A DNA stretch of 64,000 bases. Origin: Sphaerotilus sulfidivorans. Lineage in GTDB: Bacteria > Pseudomonadota > Gammaproteobacteria > Burkholderiales > Burkholderiaceae_C. The stretch lies in assembly GCF_013426975.1 (NCBI RefSeq), contig NZ_JACCPY010000011.1:49225-113224 (forward strand), given 5' to 3'. Shown here in pieces: positions 28,615-37,647 of the stretch. Both the position numbers and the translations under genes were made by a program. Position 1 is the first letter of the stretch; each line of letters opens with the position of its first letter. The notes beneath the pieces are model-generated. The model saw only the letters and a list, made by a program, of their open reading frames with translations, made no database searches and was not told where the DNA came from.

Positions 28615-29760
28615 ATGAAACGACGCACTGCTCTCTCCGGCCTGCGGCTCGCGCCGCTGGCCCTGGCGCTCGGTCTGGGCCTGACGCTGTCGGCGCAGGC
28701 CCAGGACGTGGTGAAGATCGGCTTCACCGGCCCGCTCTCGGGCGGCCAGGCCGCCTACGGCGCCGACAACCGCGACGGCCTGCTGCTGGCGGTCAAGGAG
28801 CTCAACGCCCGCGGCGTGCAGGTGGGCGGGCGCAAGGTCAGCTTCGAGGTGGTCGTGCAGGACGATGCGGCCGACCCGCGCCAGGGCGTGGCGGTCGCGC
28901 AGCTGCTGGCCGACGCGCATGTGCGCTATGTCGTGGGCCCCTACAACTCGGGCGTGGCCATTCCGGCCGGCCGCGTCTACAACGACGCCGGCATGCTGAT
29001 GCTGACGGTGGCCTCCAACCCGAAGGTCACGCAGCTCGGCTATCCGCGCCTGTTTCGCGTCGGCGTCAATGACGCGCAGGTCGGCGTGTCGATGGCGGTG
29101 CATGCGGCCACGAAGATGAAGGCCCGGACGGTGGCGGTGATCGACGACCGCACCGCCTACGGCCAGGGCCTGGTCGAGGAGTTCGTGGCCGAGGCCAAGC
29201 GCCAAGGCATGACCGTGGTGCGCCAGGAGTACACCACCGACAAGGCCACCGACTTCACCGCGATCCTCAGCTCGATCCGCGCCGCCCAGCCCGACGTGGT
29301 CTTCTATGGCGGCTACTCCTCGCAGGCCGGGCCGATGCTGCGCCAGATGGTCACGCAGGGCATCCGCGCGCCGCTGCTCGGCGGCGACGGCATCTGCACC
29401 ACCGAGACCAGCCGGCTCAGCGGCGGCAGTCTGGCCGACGGCCGGGTGTTCTGCAGCCAGGCCGGCGTGGTGCTGGACCAGGCCGATGCGGGCCGCGCCT
29501 TCGCGGCGAAGTACCGCGCCGCCTACCAGCGCGATCCGCTGACCTACGCGGTGTCCTTCTACGACGCGGCGATGCTGCTGGCCGACGCGATGCAGAAGAC
29601 CGGCTCGACCGATCCGGGCAAGCTGGCCGAGCAGCTCGCCGCCGGCCGCTATGTCGGCGTGGCCGGCGAATACGCCTTCAACGCCGCGCATGACCTGAAG
29701 CAGTCGCCGGTGAGCGTCTACGGCTTCAAGGGCGGTCAGCCGCAGGTGCTGGGGCGCTGA
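28615..29760 (+). CDS. LivK-type branched-chain amino acid ABC transporter binding protein
   Basis: A 381-residue periplasmic protein of the LivK/HAAT family. It has a signal peptide (MKRRTALSGL, hydrophobic core, SAQAQ cleavage near 30) and the family start VVKIGFTGPLSGGQAAYGADNRDG. The periplasmic lobes are recognisable in YVVGPYNSGVAIPAGRVY and TVAVIDDRTAYGQGLVEEFV. No LivHMGF genes are present, so it must use a transporter encoded elsewhere. It lies 49 bases after soxG and before a strong terminator, so it may be expressed with soxBDAG. It may bind sarcosine, glycine or a related compound, though this is speculative. Confidence 0.9.
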   Translation: MKRRTALSGLRLAPLALALGLGLTLSAQAQDVVKIGFTGPLSGGQAAYGADNRDGLLLAVKELNARGVQVGGRKVSFEVVVQDDAADPRQGVAVAQLLADAHVRYVVGPYNSGVAIPAGRVYNDAGMLMLTVASNPKVTQLGYPRLFRVGVNDAQVGVSMAVHAATKMKARTVAVIDDRTAYGQGLVEEFVAEAKRQGMTVVRQEYTTDKATDFTAILSSIRAAQPDVVFYGGYSSQAGPMLRQMVTQGIRAPLLGGDGICTTETSRLSGGSLADGRVFCSQAGVVLDQADAGRAFAAKYRAAYQRDPLTYAVSFYDAAMLLADAMQKTGSTDPGKLAEQLAAGRYVGVAGEYAFNAAHDLKQSPVSVYGFKGGQPQVLGR

Positions 29761-29782
29761 GTCCGCGCGGCGCCAGGACAGG

Positions 29783-29812
29783 AAAGGGCCGGGGCAAAAC
29801 CCCGGCCCTTTT
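29783..29812. terminator. Strong bidirectional intrinsic terminator
   Basis: AAAGGGCCGGGG, loop CAAAA, CCCCGGCCCTTT followed by another T. The 12-bp perfect stem has a T-run on the plus side and matching A residues that act as a T-run on the minus side. It separates the convergent LivK-type gene and the betaine-binding protein gene and should stop transcription from both. Confidence 0.92.
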
Positions 29813-29830
29813 GGCGTCGGATGAGGCGGA

Positions 29831-30724
29831 TTACTTGCCCGCCGCAGCCACCCAGCGGTTGACCTGCTCGCCATGCGAGGCGATGTAGGCCGCGGCCTCC
29901 TTGGCGGCATTGCTGTCGCGGGCCTTGAGCATCACGCCCTCCAGGTCGGCCAGCGAGATCTTCAGGTTGCGGATGAAGGCCGCGGCCGCGGGAAAGTCGG
30001 CGCTGAAGCCCTTGCGTGCCAGCGCGTGGATCGACTCGGCGCCGCCCAGCGCCTGCTTCGGGTCCTCGAGATAGCGCAGCTTGTACTGCGAGAACATCCA
30101 GTGCGGCGACCAGGTGGTGACGACGATCCACTGCTTGCGCTGGATCGCGCGGTCCAGCGCCGAGACCATCGCCGCATCCGACGCGGTCAGCAGCTTGTAG
30201 TCGAGGCCGTAGGTCTTGATCGCGGCTTCCGACAGCTTCATCAGGCCCGCGCCGGCGTCGATGCCCTGGATCTTGCCGCCGAGCTTCTCCATCACCTCCG
30301 GCTTCTTCAGATCGTCGATGGTCTTCAGCGTGGCCACCGGGATGTCGGCCGGCACCGCCCAGCCCAGCTTGGCGTCGGTGTAGAGCGCGCCGAGATTCTC
30401 GACCGAGCCCTTGACCTTCTCGTAATAGCTCTGGTGCGTGCCCGGCAGCCAGGCCATCAGCATCAGGTCGATCTGGCCGCGCTCCAGACCGGCGTACTGC
30501 AGCGCCACATCGGTCATCACCAGCTCGACCTTCTGCGCCAGGCGCTGCTCGAGAATGAGCTTGGCGATGTTCGTGACCGCCTCGGCGTCGGACCAGGCGG
30601 TCCAGCCGATGCGGATGGGCTTGGCCTGGGCCAGCACCGACAGCGGCGTGCCCGCCAGCGCCAGGGTGGTGGTCGTGCCGGCCAGGAAATGCCGGCGATT
30701 CATCAGGGCCTTGTGGTCAGTCAT
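29831..30724 (-). CDS. Glycine betaine/choline-type ABC transporter binding protein (OpuAC family)
   Basis: A 297-residue OpuAC/ProX-like substrate-binding protein. The N-terminus (MNRRHFLAG with a hydrophobic core ending VLAQA) looks like a Tat or Sec signal. The mature start IRIGWTAWSDAEAVTNI and the tryptophan-rich GWAVPADIPV and WIVVTTWSPHWMF supply the aromatic cage that holds quaternary amines. Its partner permease and ATPase are likely those at 37.6-39.5 kb. GGAG lies nine bases before the ATG at 30724. A 21-bp tandem element at 30799-30836 points at this gene, giving it a promoter separate from betA upstream. Confidence 0.92.
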   Translation of the reverse strand: MTDHKALMNRRHFLAGTTTTLALAGTPLSVLAQAKPIRIGWTAWSDAEAVTNIAKLILEQRLAQKVELVMTDVALQYAGLERGQIDLMLMAWLPGTHQSYYEKVKGSVENLGALYTDAKLGWAVPADIPVATLKTIDDLKKPEVMEKLGGKIQGIDAGAGLMKLSEAAIKTYGLDYKLLTASDAAMVSALDRAIQRKQWIVVTTWSPHWMFSQYKLRYLEDPKQALGGAESIHALARKGFSADFPAAAAFIRNLKISLADLEGVMLKARDSNAAKEAAAYIASHGEQVNRWVAAAGK

Positions 30725-30798
30725 GGAAATGCTCCAGCAAGAGGGGTATGGGAATGGCGTGTGACCGACTCCACGTTAAGGCCGCGATGATCGCCGGG

Positions 30799-30836
30799 AT
30801 GATCCGGGAACGACACCAAGATGTCCTGCGGCGACA
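30799..30836 (-). promoter_or_regulatory. 21-bp tandem regulatory element upstream of the betaine-binding protein gene
   Basis: On the minus strand, TGTCG-CCGCAG-GACATC (30836-30820) is followed 21 bases later by TGTCG-TTCCCG-GATCAT (30815-30799). The proximal copy ends 75 bases before the ATG at 30724, the same distance as at betB. Confidence 0.65.
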
Positions 30837-30874
30837 AGCGCTCCATCGGGCCCGGACGGGGCGGCGGCCGGCCC

Positions 30875-31117
30875 TCAGCGCCGGCTTTTCCACCAGCCGG
30901 CCAGCGTCAGCAGCAGCCACAGCGACTGGCTGAAGAAGGAAGAAATGTTGAAGGCGCCGATCAGCGAGACCAGCACGCACAGCGGCCCGATCATGTTGAG
31001 CGCGACGATGCGGCGGCTGCGCGGCGACTCGTGGCGCACCTGCACCAGGAAGTGCGCAACCACATAGGCGCCCACGCCGCACAGCCCGACCAGGTCGAGC
31101 AGGCCGAGCCGGATCAT
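30875..31117 (-). CDS. Small membrane protein coupled to betA (CBU_0592-like)
   Basis: An 80-residue hydrophobic protein with about three membrane segments: [20 protein letters not shown], a middle segment [20 protein letters not shown], and [18 protein letters not shown]. It resembles the small CBU_0592-type family of unknown function. Its ATG overlaps the betA stop in an ATGA arrangement (31114-31117), so it is translationally coupled to choline dehydrogenase. It might help membrane-associated betA electron transfer or transport, but nothing in the sequence proves a role. The true gene is in a different frame from the longer open frame that overlaps it. Confidence 0.8.
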   Translation of the reverse strand: MIRLGLLDLVGLCGVGAYVVAHFLVQVRHESPRSRRIVALNMIGPLCVLVSLIGAFNISSFFSQSLWLLLTLAGWWKSRR

Positions 31118-32823
31118 GCCGGCTCGGCCTGGCGCCGCGCCGGCCGGCCCTCGGCGCGGAACCAGAGAGCGCCCGAGCGGGGCAGCGCCGGGCGACCGCG
31201 CACCGCATCGGCCAGCTTCTCGGCGATCATGATCGTCGCCGCGTTGAGGTTGCCGGTGATGATGCGCGGCATGATCGAGGCGTCGATCACCCGCAGGCCC
31301 TGCAGTCCGTGCACCCGGCCCTCGGCGTCGACCACCGCCATCGGGTCCGTCGCCTCGCCCATGCGGCAGCTGCACGAGGGATGCAGCGCGGTCTCGGCAT
31401 GCTCGCGCACGAAGGCGTCGATCTCGGCATCGGTCTGGATCTGCATGCCCGGCTTGATCTCGCGGCCGCGGAAGGCGTCCATCGCCTGCTGGCCGATGAT
31501 CTCGCGGGTCAGGCGCACGCCGGCGCGGAACTCGCGCCAGTCGACCTCATGGGCCATGTAGTTGAACTGCAGCCGCGGCGCCACCCGCGGGTCGCGGCTG
31601 GCCAGGCGCACGAAGCCGGTGCTGGGCGAGCGCATCGAGCCGACATGGCACTGGAAGCCGTGTGCCTTGACCGGATTGCTGCCGTCGTAGTTCATCGCCA
31701 GCGGGATGAAGTGGTACTGCAGGTTCGGCCAGGCGAACTCCTCGCTGCTGCGGATGAAGCCGCCGGCCTCGAAGTGGTTGGAGGCCGCGATCCCGGTCCC
31801 TTTCAGGTACCACTCGATGCCGATCGCCGGCTTGTTGTGCCACAGCAGCGCCGGGTAGAGCGAGACCGGCTGCAGGCATTCGTACTGCAGGTACATCTCG
31901 AGGTGGTCCTGCAGGTTCTCGCCGACGCCGGGGCGGTCGATCACCACCGGAATGCCCAGCGCGCGCAGCGCATCCGCCGGCCCCACACCCGAGCGCAGCA
32001 GCAGCTGCGGCGAGGCGATCGCGCCGCTGCTGACCAGCACCTCGCGGCGCGCACGCGCCTGCCGCATCTCGTCGCCCTGCAGCCAGGCCACGCCGACCGC
32101 GCGGCTGCCCTCGAACAGCACCCGGTCGCTCAAGGCGCGGGTGCGCACCGTCAGGTTCGGGCGCTGGCGCGCCGCGTCGAGGTAGGCCAGCGAGGTGCTG
32201 CAGCGCCGCCCGTCGGCGGTGGTGGTGCGGTCCATCGGGCCGAAGCCTTCCTGACGGTAGCCGTTCAGGTCGTCGGTGCGGGCGTAGCCGGCCTGCTCGC
32301 CCGCGCGCACGAAGGCCTCGAACAGCGGGCTGATGTCGGCCTTCGGCGTGGTGACATGCAAGGGGCCGTCGCCGCCGTGCCAGTCGTTGGCGCCCTGGTC
32401 GTGCGTCTCGGCCTTGCGGAAATAGGGCAGGCAGTCGGCGTAGCTCCAGCGCTCCAGGCCGGGCTGCTGCGCCCAGCCCTCGTAGTCCATCGGATTGCCG
32501 CGGATGTAGACCATGCCGTTGATCAGCGACGAGCCGCCCAGGCCCTTGCCGCGGCCCTGTGTCATGCGCCGGCCGCCCATGTGCGGCTCGGGCTCGGTGA
32601 CATAGGCCCAGTTGTAGGTGGTGCCCTGCAGCGGATAGGCCAGCGCGGCGGGCATCTGCGTGCGCCAGTCCAGCCGCCAGTCGGGGCCGCCGGCCTCCAG
32701 CAGCAGCACCGACACGTCGGCGTCCTCGCTCAGCCGCGCGGCCAGCACGCAGCCGGCCGAGCCGGCGCCGACGACGATGTAGTCGAACTCGTCCGGGGCG
32801 GCGTCCTTCTGAACCTTCGTCAT
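31114..32823 (-). CDS. betA: Choline dehydrogenase
   Basis: A 569-residue GMC oxidoreductase. The FAD motif [18 protein letters not shown] is at about 14-31, the GMC signature [18 protein letters not shown] near 92-109, and the C-terminal HPSCSCRMG holds the catalytic histidine. The segment [15 protein letters not shown] closes the FAD domain. It oxidises choline to betaine aldehyde (and can go on to betaine). It lies 13 bases after betB, so the order is betB-betA-small membrane protein. The length is close to E. coli BetA. Other GMC alcohol dehydrogenases are similar, but the betB neighbour makes choline the likely substrate. Confidence 0.93.
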   Translation of the reverse strand: MTKVQKDAAPDEFDYIVVGAGSAGCVLAARLSEDADVSVLLLEAGGPDWRLDWRTQMPAALAYPLQGTTYNWAYVTEPEPHMGGRRMTQGRGKGLGGSSLINGMVYIRGNPMDYEGWAQQPGLERWSYADCLPYFRKAETHDQGANDWHGGDGPLHVTTPKADISPLFEAFVRAGEQAGYARTDDLNGYRQEGFGPMDRTTTADGRRCSTSLAYLDAARQRPNLTVRTRALSDRVLFEGSRAVGVAWLQGDEMRQARARREVLVSSGAIASPQLLLRSGVGPADALRALGIPVVIDRPGVGENLQDHLEMYLQYECLQPVSLYPALLWHNKPAIGIEWYLKGTGIAASNHFEAGGFIRSSEEFAWPNLQYHFIPLAMNYDGSNPVKAHGFQCHVGSMRSPSTGFVRLASRDPRVAPRLQFNYMAHEVDWREFRAGVRLTREIIGQQAMDAFRGREIKPGMQIQTDAEIDAFVREHAETALHPSCSCRMGEATDPMAVVDAEGRVHGLQGLRVIDASIMPRIITGNLNAATIMIAEKLADAVRGRPALPRSGALWFRAEGRPARRQAEPA

Positions 32824-32836
32824 GGCGAGCCCTCCT

Positions 32837-34309
32837 TCAGGCGCCGAACCAGCCCGAGGCGGCCGGCGCGAGGTTGATGTAGCTGTGCTTGAGCTCGGTG
32901 TATTCGTCCAGCCCGATGCGCGCCAGCTCGCGGCCGATGCCGCTGCCCTTGAAGCCGCCCCAGGGCGCTTCCGGGAAATACGGGTGGTAGTCGTTGACCC
33001 AGACGGTGCCGAAGCGCATCGCGCGCGTCATGCGTGCCGCGCGCGCCAGGTCGCGGGTCCAGACCGCGCCGGCCAGGCCGTAGGGCGTGCCGTTGGCCAG
33101 GCGCAGCGCCTCGGTCTCGCCCGAGAAGCGCTCGACCGCCAGCACCGGGCCGAAGATCTCCTCGCGCGCGATCGTCATCGACTCGGTGACGCCGGTGACA
33201 AGCGTCGGTGCCAGCCAGAAGCCGTGCCGGAAAGACTCGCCCTGCGGCGCGCAGCCGCCCGTCAGCACCCGCGCTCCCTCGCTCACCGCCTGCTCGACCA
33301 TCGCCATCAGCCGCGCGCGCTGCGCCGCCGACTGCACCGGCCCCATCTGCGTGCCAGCCTCCAGGCCGCTGCCGACCGCGATGCGCGCCATGCGCGCGGC
33401 CAGCCGCTCGACGAAGGCGTCATGCACCGTGTCCTCCACCAGCAGCCGCGAGCCCGCGGAGCAGACCTGGCCGGCGTGGAAGAAGGCGGCGTCGAGCGCG
33501 CGGTCGACCGCGATGTCCAGATCGGCGTCGGCGAAGACAATGTTGGGGTTCTTGCCGCCCAGCTCCAGCGCGACGCGCTTGAAGTTGCTGTCGGCCGCGG
33601 CCTTCATGATGTGGCGCCCGGCCGCGGCGCCGCCGGTGAAGGACACCAGGTCCACGTCGAGGCTGGCGGCCAGTTCGGCCCCGACCTCGGCGCCGCCGGT
33701 GACCAGGTTGAACACGCCCGGCGGCAGGTCCAGCTCGCCCAGCAGCCGCGCCAGGTGCAGCGTGGTCAGCGGGGTGAGCTCACTGGGCTTGAGGACGACG
33801 GTGTTGCCCGCGCCCAGCGCCGGCGCGATCTTCCAGGCCGCCTGCAGCAGCGGATAGTTCCACGGCGTGATCAGCGCGCACACGCCCACCGGCTCGCGCA
33901 GCGTGCGGCTGATGACGTGGTGCGGCGCCTCGTTGACCGCGCCGGACTCGCCCGCCACCAGCGCGCCGAAATAGCGGAAGGTCGCGGCGATGTCGCCCAT
34001 GTCGGTGCGGCTCTCGGTGAGCGTCTTGCCGGTGTTGAGGGACTCCAGCCAGGCCAGATGCTCGGCGTCGCGGTCGACGAGGTCGGCGATGCGGTGCAGC
34101 AGCCGGGCGCGCTCGCGGATGTTCGTCTCCCGCCAGGGGCCGTGGTCGAAGGCGTGGCGGGCCGCGGCGATGGCGCGGCGGGTGTCCATGCGGTCGGCCT
34201 CGGCGGCCTGGGCGATCACGCGCTCGTCGATCGGGCAGATGATGTCGCGGGTGGCCTCGGCCGCGGCGGGCTGCCACTGGCCGGCGATGAGAAGCTGGGT
34301 AGGGGTCAC
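32837..34309 (-). CDS. betB: Betaine aldehyde dehydrogenase
   Basis: A 490-residue aldehyde dehydrogenase, exactly the usual BetB length. Motifs are [14 protein letters not shown], the catalytic Glu in [10 protein letters not shown] and the Cys in [11 protein letters not shown], then [13 protein letters not shown] and [21 protein letters not shown]. The GTG at 34309 ([12 protein letters not shown]) is chosen because AGGA lies seven bases before it and the length then fits; a longer open frame to 34387 has a poor start. It oxidises betaine aldehyde to glycine betaine with NAD+. The gene diverges from choX, and tandem regulatory elements facing each way lie between them. Confidence 0.94.
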   Translation of the reverse strand: MTPTQLLIAGQWQPAAAEATRDIICPIDERVIAQAAEADRMDTRRAIAAARHAFDHGPWRETNIRERARLLHRIADLVDRDAEHLAWLESLNTGKTLTESRTDMGDIAATFRYFGALVAGESGAVNEAPHHVISRTLREPVGVCALITPWNYPLLQAAWKIAPALGAGNTVVLKPSELTPLTTLHLARLLGELDLPPGVFNLVTGGAEVGAELAASLDVDLVSFTGGAAAGRHIMKAAADSNFKRVALELGGKNPNIVFADADLDIAVDRALDAAFFHAGQVCSAGSRLLVEDTVHDAFVERLAARMARIAVGSGLEAGTQMGPVQSAAQRARLMAMVEQAVSEGARVLTGGCAPQGESFRHGFWLAPTLVTGVTESMTIAREEIFGPVLAVERFSGETEALRLANGTPYGLAGAVWTRDLARAARMTRAMRFGTVWVNDYHPYFPEAPWGGFKGSGIGRELARIGLDEYTELKHSYINLAPAASGWFGA

Positions 34310-34383
34310 GGGCAAATCCTGGGCTCGGGGCCGGTCGAAGACGGTCGGGGTCGGCCGATCGTGGTCCGGAAGCCGGCGGGCCG

Positions 34384-34421
34384 GCATTCATTTTCCGACA
34401 TCGATCGGGTCGAAAACGTCA
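34384..34421 (-). promoter_or_regulatory. 21-bp tandem regulatory element upstream of betBA
   Basis: On the minus strand, TGACG-TTTTCG-ACCCGA (34421-34405) and TGTCG-GAAAAT-GAATGC (34400-34384) lie 21 bp apart. The copies are weaker than at soxB or gbcA, but spacing and the 75-base distance to the betB start match the other sites. Confidence 0.5.
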
Positions 34422-34431
34422 CGGCCGGCGA

Positions 34432-34469
34432 TGACCAGCGCGAGAAAGAACATGTCGCCTGCGGACAAG
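34432..34469 (+). promoter_or_regulatory. 21-bp tandem regulatory element upstream of choX
   Basis: TGACC-AGCGCG-AGAAAG (34432-34448) and TGTCG-CCTGCG-GACAAG (34453-34469) lie 21 bp apart. The proximal copy is nearly identical to the gbcA site for 22 bases. It ends 72 bases before the choX ATG. It faces away from the betBA element in the same gap. Confidence 0.65.
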
Positions 34470-34540
34470 TCCGGCCGGCCCGACCTGCAAGAGTGCAGGC
34501 ACGCTCTCTCCCCTCGACCTCACCCAACCGGACAACCGCC

Positions 34541-35497
34541 ATGAAGTGGATGACCCCGACCCTTGTCGCGCTGGCCAGCGCAATGACGACCCTGGCCGCC
34601 GCGCCGGCGCAGGCACAGGCGCAGGAAGACGCCAGCTGCCAGAAGGTGCGCTTCGCCGATGTCGGCTGGAGCGACATCGCCGCCACCACCGGCCTGGCCT
34701 CGGTGGTGCTGAAGGCGATGGGCTACCAGCCCAGCGTGACCGTCGCCTCGGTGCCGATCACCTTCGCCGGCATCAAGAGCCGCCAGATCGACGCCTTCCT
34801 CGGCTACTGGAACCCGAGCATGACGCCGATGATGGAGCCCTTCGTCAAGGCCGGGCAGATCCAGGTGTTCGAGCGCCCGAACCTGACCGGCGCCAAGTAC
34901 ACGCTGGCGGTGCCGGAGTATCTTTTCGATGCCGGGCTCAAGTCCTTCAAGGACATCGCCCGCTTCGAGAAGGAGCTGGGCGGGCGCATTCTCGGCATCG
35001 AGCCGGGCAATGACGGCAACGCGCTGATCGCCGACATGATCAAGCAGAACCAGCACGGCCTGCAGAAGTTCAAGCTGGTGGAATCGTCCGAGGCCGGCAT
35101 GCTCGCCGAGGTGCAGCGTGCGGTGCGCGCGAAGAAGCCGGTGGTCTTCCTGGGCTGGGAGCCGCACCCGATGAACGTGCAGGTGAAGATGAAATACCTC
35201 GAGGGCGGCGACGAGGTCTTCGGCCCGAACTACGGCGAGGCCAAGGTCTACACCGCGGTGTCCGTCGGCTACGAGGCGCGCTGCCCGAATGTCGCCACCT
35301 TCCTGCGCAACCTGCAGTTCACCACCGTGATGGAAAACGAGGTGATGCTCGACATTCTCAACAAGGCCCGCCCCGAAAAGGCAGCGCGCACCTGGCTGGC
35401 CAAGCACCCCGAGGTGCTGGGCCCATGGCTGAAGGGCGTGAAGACCCTCAAGGGCGAGGACGCCGCCCCGGTGGTGGCCAAGGCGCTGGGCGGCTGA
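34541..35497 (+). CDS. choX: Choline/betaine ABC transporter substrate-binding protein
   Basis: A 318-residue OpuAC-family periplasmic protein with a signal peptide (MKWMTPTLVA to AQAQAQE). The sequence from VRFADVGWSDIAATTGLASVVLKAMGY onward resembles ChoX-type choline receptors: FLGYWNPSMTPMMEPF, LGIEPGNDGNALIADMI and VVFLGWEPHPMN contribute aromatic cage residues. It diverges from betB, fitting choline uptake before oxidation. No permease follows directly; the likely membrane genes lie 2-5 kb away on the other strand, separated by an SMR gene and a DUF1703-like gene. A tandem regulatory element lies 72-109 bases upstream. Confidence 0.9.
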   Translation: MKWMTPTLVALASAMTTLAAAPAQAQAQEDASCQKVRFADVGWSDIAATTGLASVVLKAMGYQPSVTVASVPITFAGIKSRQIDAFLGYWNPSMTPMMEPFVKAGQIQVFERPNLTGAKYTLAVPEYLFDAGLKSFKDIARFEKELGGRILGIEPGNDGNALIADMIKQNQHGLQKFKLVESSEAGMLAEVQRAVRAKKPVVFLGWEPHPMNVQVKMKYLEGGDEVFGPNYGEAKVYTAVSVGYEARCPNVATFLRNLQFTTVMENEVMLDILNKARPEKAARTWLAKHPEVLGPWLKGVKTLKGEDAAPVVAKALGG

Positions 35498-35499
35498 GA

Positions 35500-35524
35500 C
35501 CGGCGCACGCCGGGCTGTTTTGCT
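35500..35524 (+). terminator. Weak hairpin terminator after choX
   Basis: CCGGC-GCAC-GCCGG (35500-35513) starts three bases after the choX stop and is followed by GCTGTTTTGC. The stem is short and the T-run interrupted, so termination would be partial. Confidence 0.45.
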
Positions 35525-35539
35525 TGCAGGAGCCTGGAG

Positions 35540-35881
35540 ATGCTGTCCCTGTCCGCCGCCCATGTGCACCTGACGGTGGCCATCCTCGCCGAGGTGGTCG
35601 CCACCAGCAGCCTGAAAGCATCCGACGGCCTGAGCCGCCCGCTGCCCACCGCGGTGGTCGTCATCGGCTACGCGGTCGCCTTCTATTTCCTCGCGCTGGC
35701 CCTGCGCAGCGTGCCGGTCGGCCTGGCCTACGCGATCTGGTCAGGCGCCGGCATCGTGCTGGTGTCGCTGGCCGGCTGGGCGCTGTTCGGCCAGAAGATC
35801 GATCTGGCCGGCGCAATCGGCATCACGCTGATTCTGGCGGGGGTGCTGGTGTTGAATTTGTTTTCGAGGGCGGGGCATTGA
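35540..35881 (+). CDS. Small multidrug resistance (SMR, EmrE/QacE-like) exporter
   Basis: A 113-residue protein with four membrane segments. The essential glutamate of SMR pumps is present (Glu18 in VAILAEVVATSSLKAS), followed by FYFLALALRSVPVGLAYAIWSGAG, which is diagnostic. SMR proteins export quaternary ammonium compounds in exchange for protons, and E. coli EmrE has been reported to move betaine and choline. Lying 42 bases after choX on the same strand, it may balance internal quaternary amines, or it may simply be a disinfectant pump. CAGGAGCCTGGAG precedes the ATG. Confidence 0.93.
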   Translation: MLSLSAAHVHLTVAILAEVVATSSLKASDGLSRPLPTAVVVIGYAVAFYFLALALRSVPVGLAYAIWSGAGIVLVSLAGWALFGQKIDLAGAIGITLILAGVLVLNLFSRAGH

Positions 35882-35946
35882 AGGGCGGGCAGCTAGGAGG
35901 CCAACAGGTTCACATCGGCGCCGCCATCTGAATTTGCATGCGCAGG

Positions 35947-35964
35947 TGCCCGCCTTCGCGGGCA
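35947..35964. repeat. REP-like hairpin element
   Basis: TGCCCGC-CTTC-GCGGGCA, a 7-bp stem with a four-base loop, followed by TGACGG. The GCCCGC-CTTC-GCGGGCATGACG pattern resembles REP elements scattered in many proteobacterial genomes. It lies between the SMR gene and the DUF1703-like gene. A decayed relative may lie at 53797-53817. Confidence 0.6.
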
Positions 35965-36033
35965 TGACGGAACGAACATGTTTGCCAGACTGACCGTCAA
36001 CTCGGCCACGACACGACACAAGAAAGCCATCGA

Positions 36034-37608
36034 TCACCCCTGCAGCGTCTCGATCTCGAACCCCACGACATTGCGCGCCGTGCGGCTGAACTCGATGCCG
36101 ATCAGGTGCACGGTGGCGCCGCGGCCCAGGTATTTCTCGGCGTAGCGCTTGTCGCGGATCTGCTGCAGCGCGTGGCCTTCGGGGGCGTCGGCCACCACCT
36201 TGAACTCGAACAGGAAGACCTGTGCGCCCAGGCGCAGCGTCAGGTCGATGCGGCCGTGGCTGGTCGCGTCCTCGACCTGCAGGTCCAGCCCCAGCCCGGC
36301 CAGGTGGCTGTAGAACACGCTGGCGTAGTGGCCCTCGAAGCCGGCCAGCGGGTTCCTGCGATACCAGTCGCTCGGGATGCTGGCGAACAGCGCCCGCAGC
36401 GCCGTCTCCATGCCCAGTCCGTCGCGCTCGCGCAGCGCCCTCATCAGCGCCTGGCGCTGCAGCGAGGCGGCCCGCATCGGCACGCCGTAGCCGGGCAGCA
36501 GCACCCGGTTCAGGCTCATCTCCACCTCCCGGTTCGGATAGCCCAGCGTGTAGATCAGCTCGCGCGTCTCGGTCTCCTCGGCCGCGTGCACGCTCAGGTA
36601 GCCGGCCTGGAACAGCAGCGCCACCGCGCCGATCTGCTCCACCTCGAAGCTCATCAGCTCCATCTCGTCGGCCTGCAGCCGCGCCAGATCGGGCGTGAAC
36701 CACGACTGCTCGGCCAGCAGCCTGACCAGGAAGGTGGGCGTGCCGGTGTCGAACCAGTGCGCCTTGAACTGCCGGCTGTCGAACAGCAGCAGCACGTCGA
36801 AGGGGTTGTAGACGCCCACGCCCAGCCAGTTGTAGCCGTTGTACCAGCGCCGGATCTCGTCGCGGTCCAGCCCCGGCAGCTCCGGCGCGAACACGGTGTC
36901 GAGGTCGGCGTCGGTGTAGCCGCACAGCGCGCTCCAGCGCGCGTCCAGCGTGATGTCGTGCAGATTGTTCAGCCCCGAGAACAGGCTGACCTTGCTGAAC
37001 TTGGACACGCCGGTCAGGAACACGAACTTCAGGTGCGGATCCGCCCCCTTGAGCACCGAATACAGGTTGCGCAGCCCGTCGCGCATCTCCGCGGCCCGGG
37101 CCGGCTCGGTGAGGTTGTCCAGAATGGGCTTGTCGTACTCGTCGACCAGCACCGCGACCGGCGCGCCGTGGCGCTCGTGCACCCGCCGGATGAGTTCGGC
37201 AAAGCGGCCGTCGACCGTTCGGCGTTCGCATTGCACGCCCAGCGCGACCTCGTTGTCCTGCAGGATCTCGTGAATGCGCGCGTCCAGCTCGGCCCGGCTC
37301 TGCAGCATGCCGTCGGAAAAGCTGATGCGGATGACCGGATGGCGCTGCGACCAGTCCCAGCGCGATTCGGCCGCCAGCCCCTCGAACAGCGCCCGGTTGC
37401 CCTCGAACAGTTCCTTGAAGGTGTCCACCAGCAGGCTCTTGCCGAAGCGCCGCGGGCGGCTCAGGAAGAAGTACGAGCCCGACGCGATCAGGTCGATCGC
37501 CAGGCCCGACTTGTCGACGTAGTAGCAGCCTTCCTCGCGCAGCTTGGCCAGGGTCTGGATGCCGAGGGGCAGCTTCTTGCGGGGCAGTGCGGAGGCGGCG
37601 TGGCTCAT
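36034..37608 (-). CDS. AAA-ATPase-like protein with C-terminal PD-(D/E)XK nuclease domain (DUF1703 family)
   Basis: A 524-residue protein of the AAA-ATPase-like/DUF1703 family. The N-terminal part has YYVDKSGLAIDLI, the P-loop-like SRPRRFGKSLLVDT at about 50-63, and Walker-B-like VAVLVDEYDKPI. The C-terminal domain ends with IDLTLRLGAQVFLFEFKV, where the Asp and the ExK-like pair match a PD-(D/E)XK nuclease. The family is common as lone genes or in multiple copies in bacteria; its function is not established, and links to mobile DNA or defence are only suggested. It interrupts the choline transport genes and has a REP-like hairpin just downstream, consistent with a later insertion. Confidence 0.85.
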   Translation of the reverse strand: MSHAASALPRKKLPLGIQTLAKLREEGCYYVDKSGLAIDLIASGSYFFLSRPRRFGKSLLVDTFKELFEGNRALFEGLAAESRWDWSQRHPVIRISFSDGMLQSRAELDARIHEILQDNEVALGVQCERRTVDGRFAELIRRVHERHGAPVAVLVDEYDKPILDNLTEPARAAEMRDGLRNLYSVLKGADPHLKFVFLTGVSKFSKVSLFSGLNNLHDITLDARWSALCGYTDADLDTVFAPELPGLDRDEIRRWYNGYNWLGVGVYNPFDVLLLFDSRQFKAHWFDTGTPTFLVRLLAEQSWFTPDLARLQADEMELMSFEVEQIGAVALLFQAGYLSVHAAEETETRELIYTLGYPNREVEMSLNRVLLPGYGVPMRAASLQRQALMRALRERDGLGMETALRALFASIPSDWYRRNPLAGFEGHYASVFYSHLAGLGLDLQVEDATSHGRIDLTLRLGAQVFLFEFKVVADAPEGHALQQIRDKRYAEKYLGRGATVHLIGIEFSRTARNVVGFEIETLQG

Positions 37609-37647
37609 GGAACCAGTGTAGCCACGCCGGAATGGCCGGGCGGCCGC

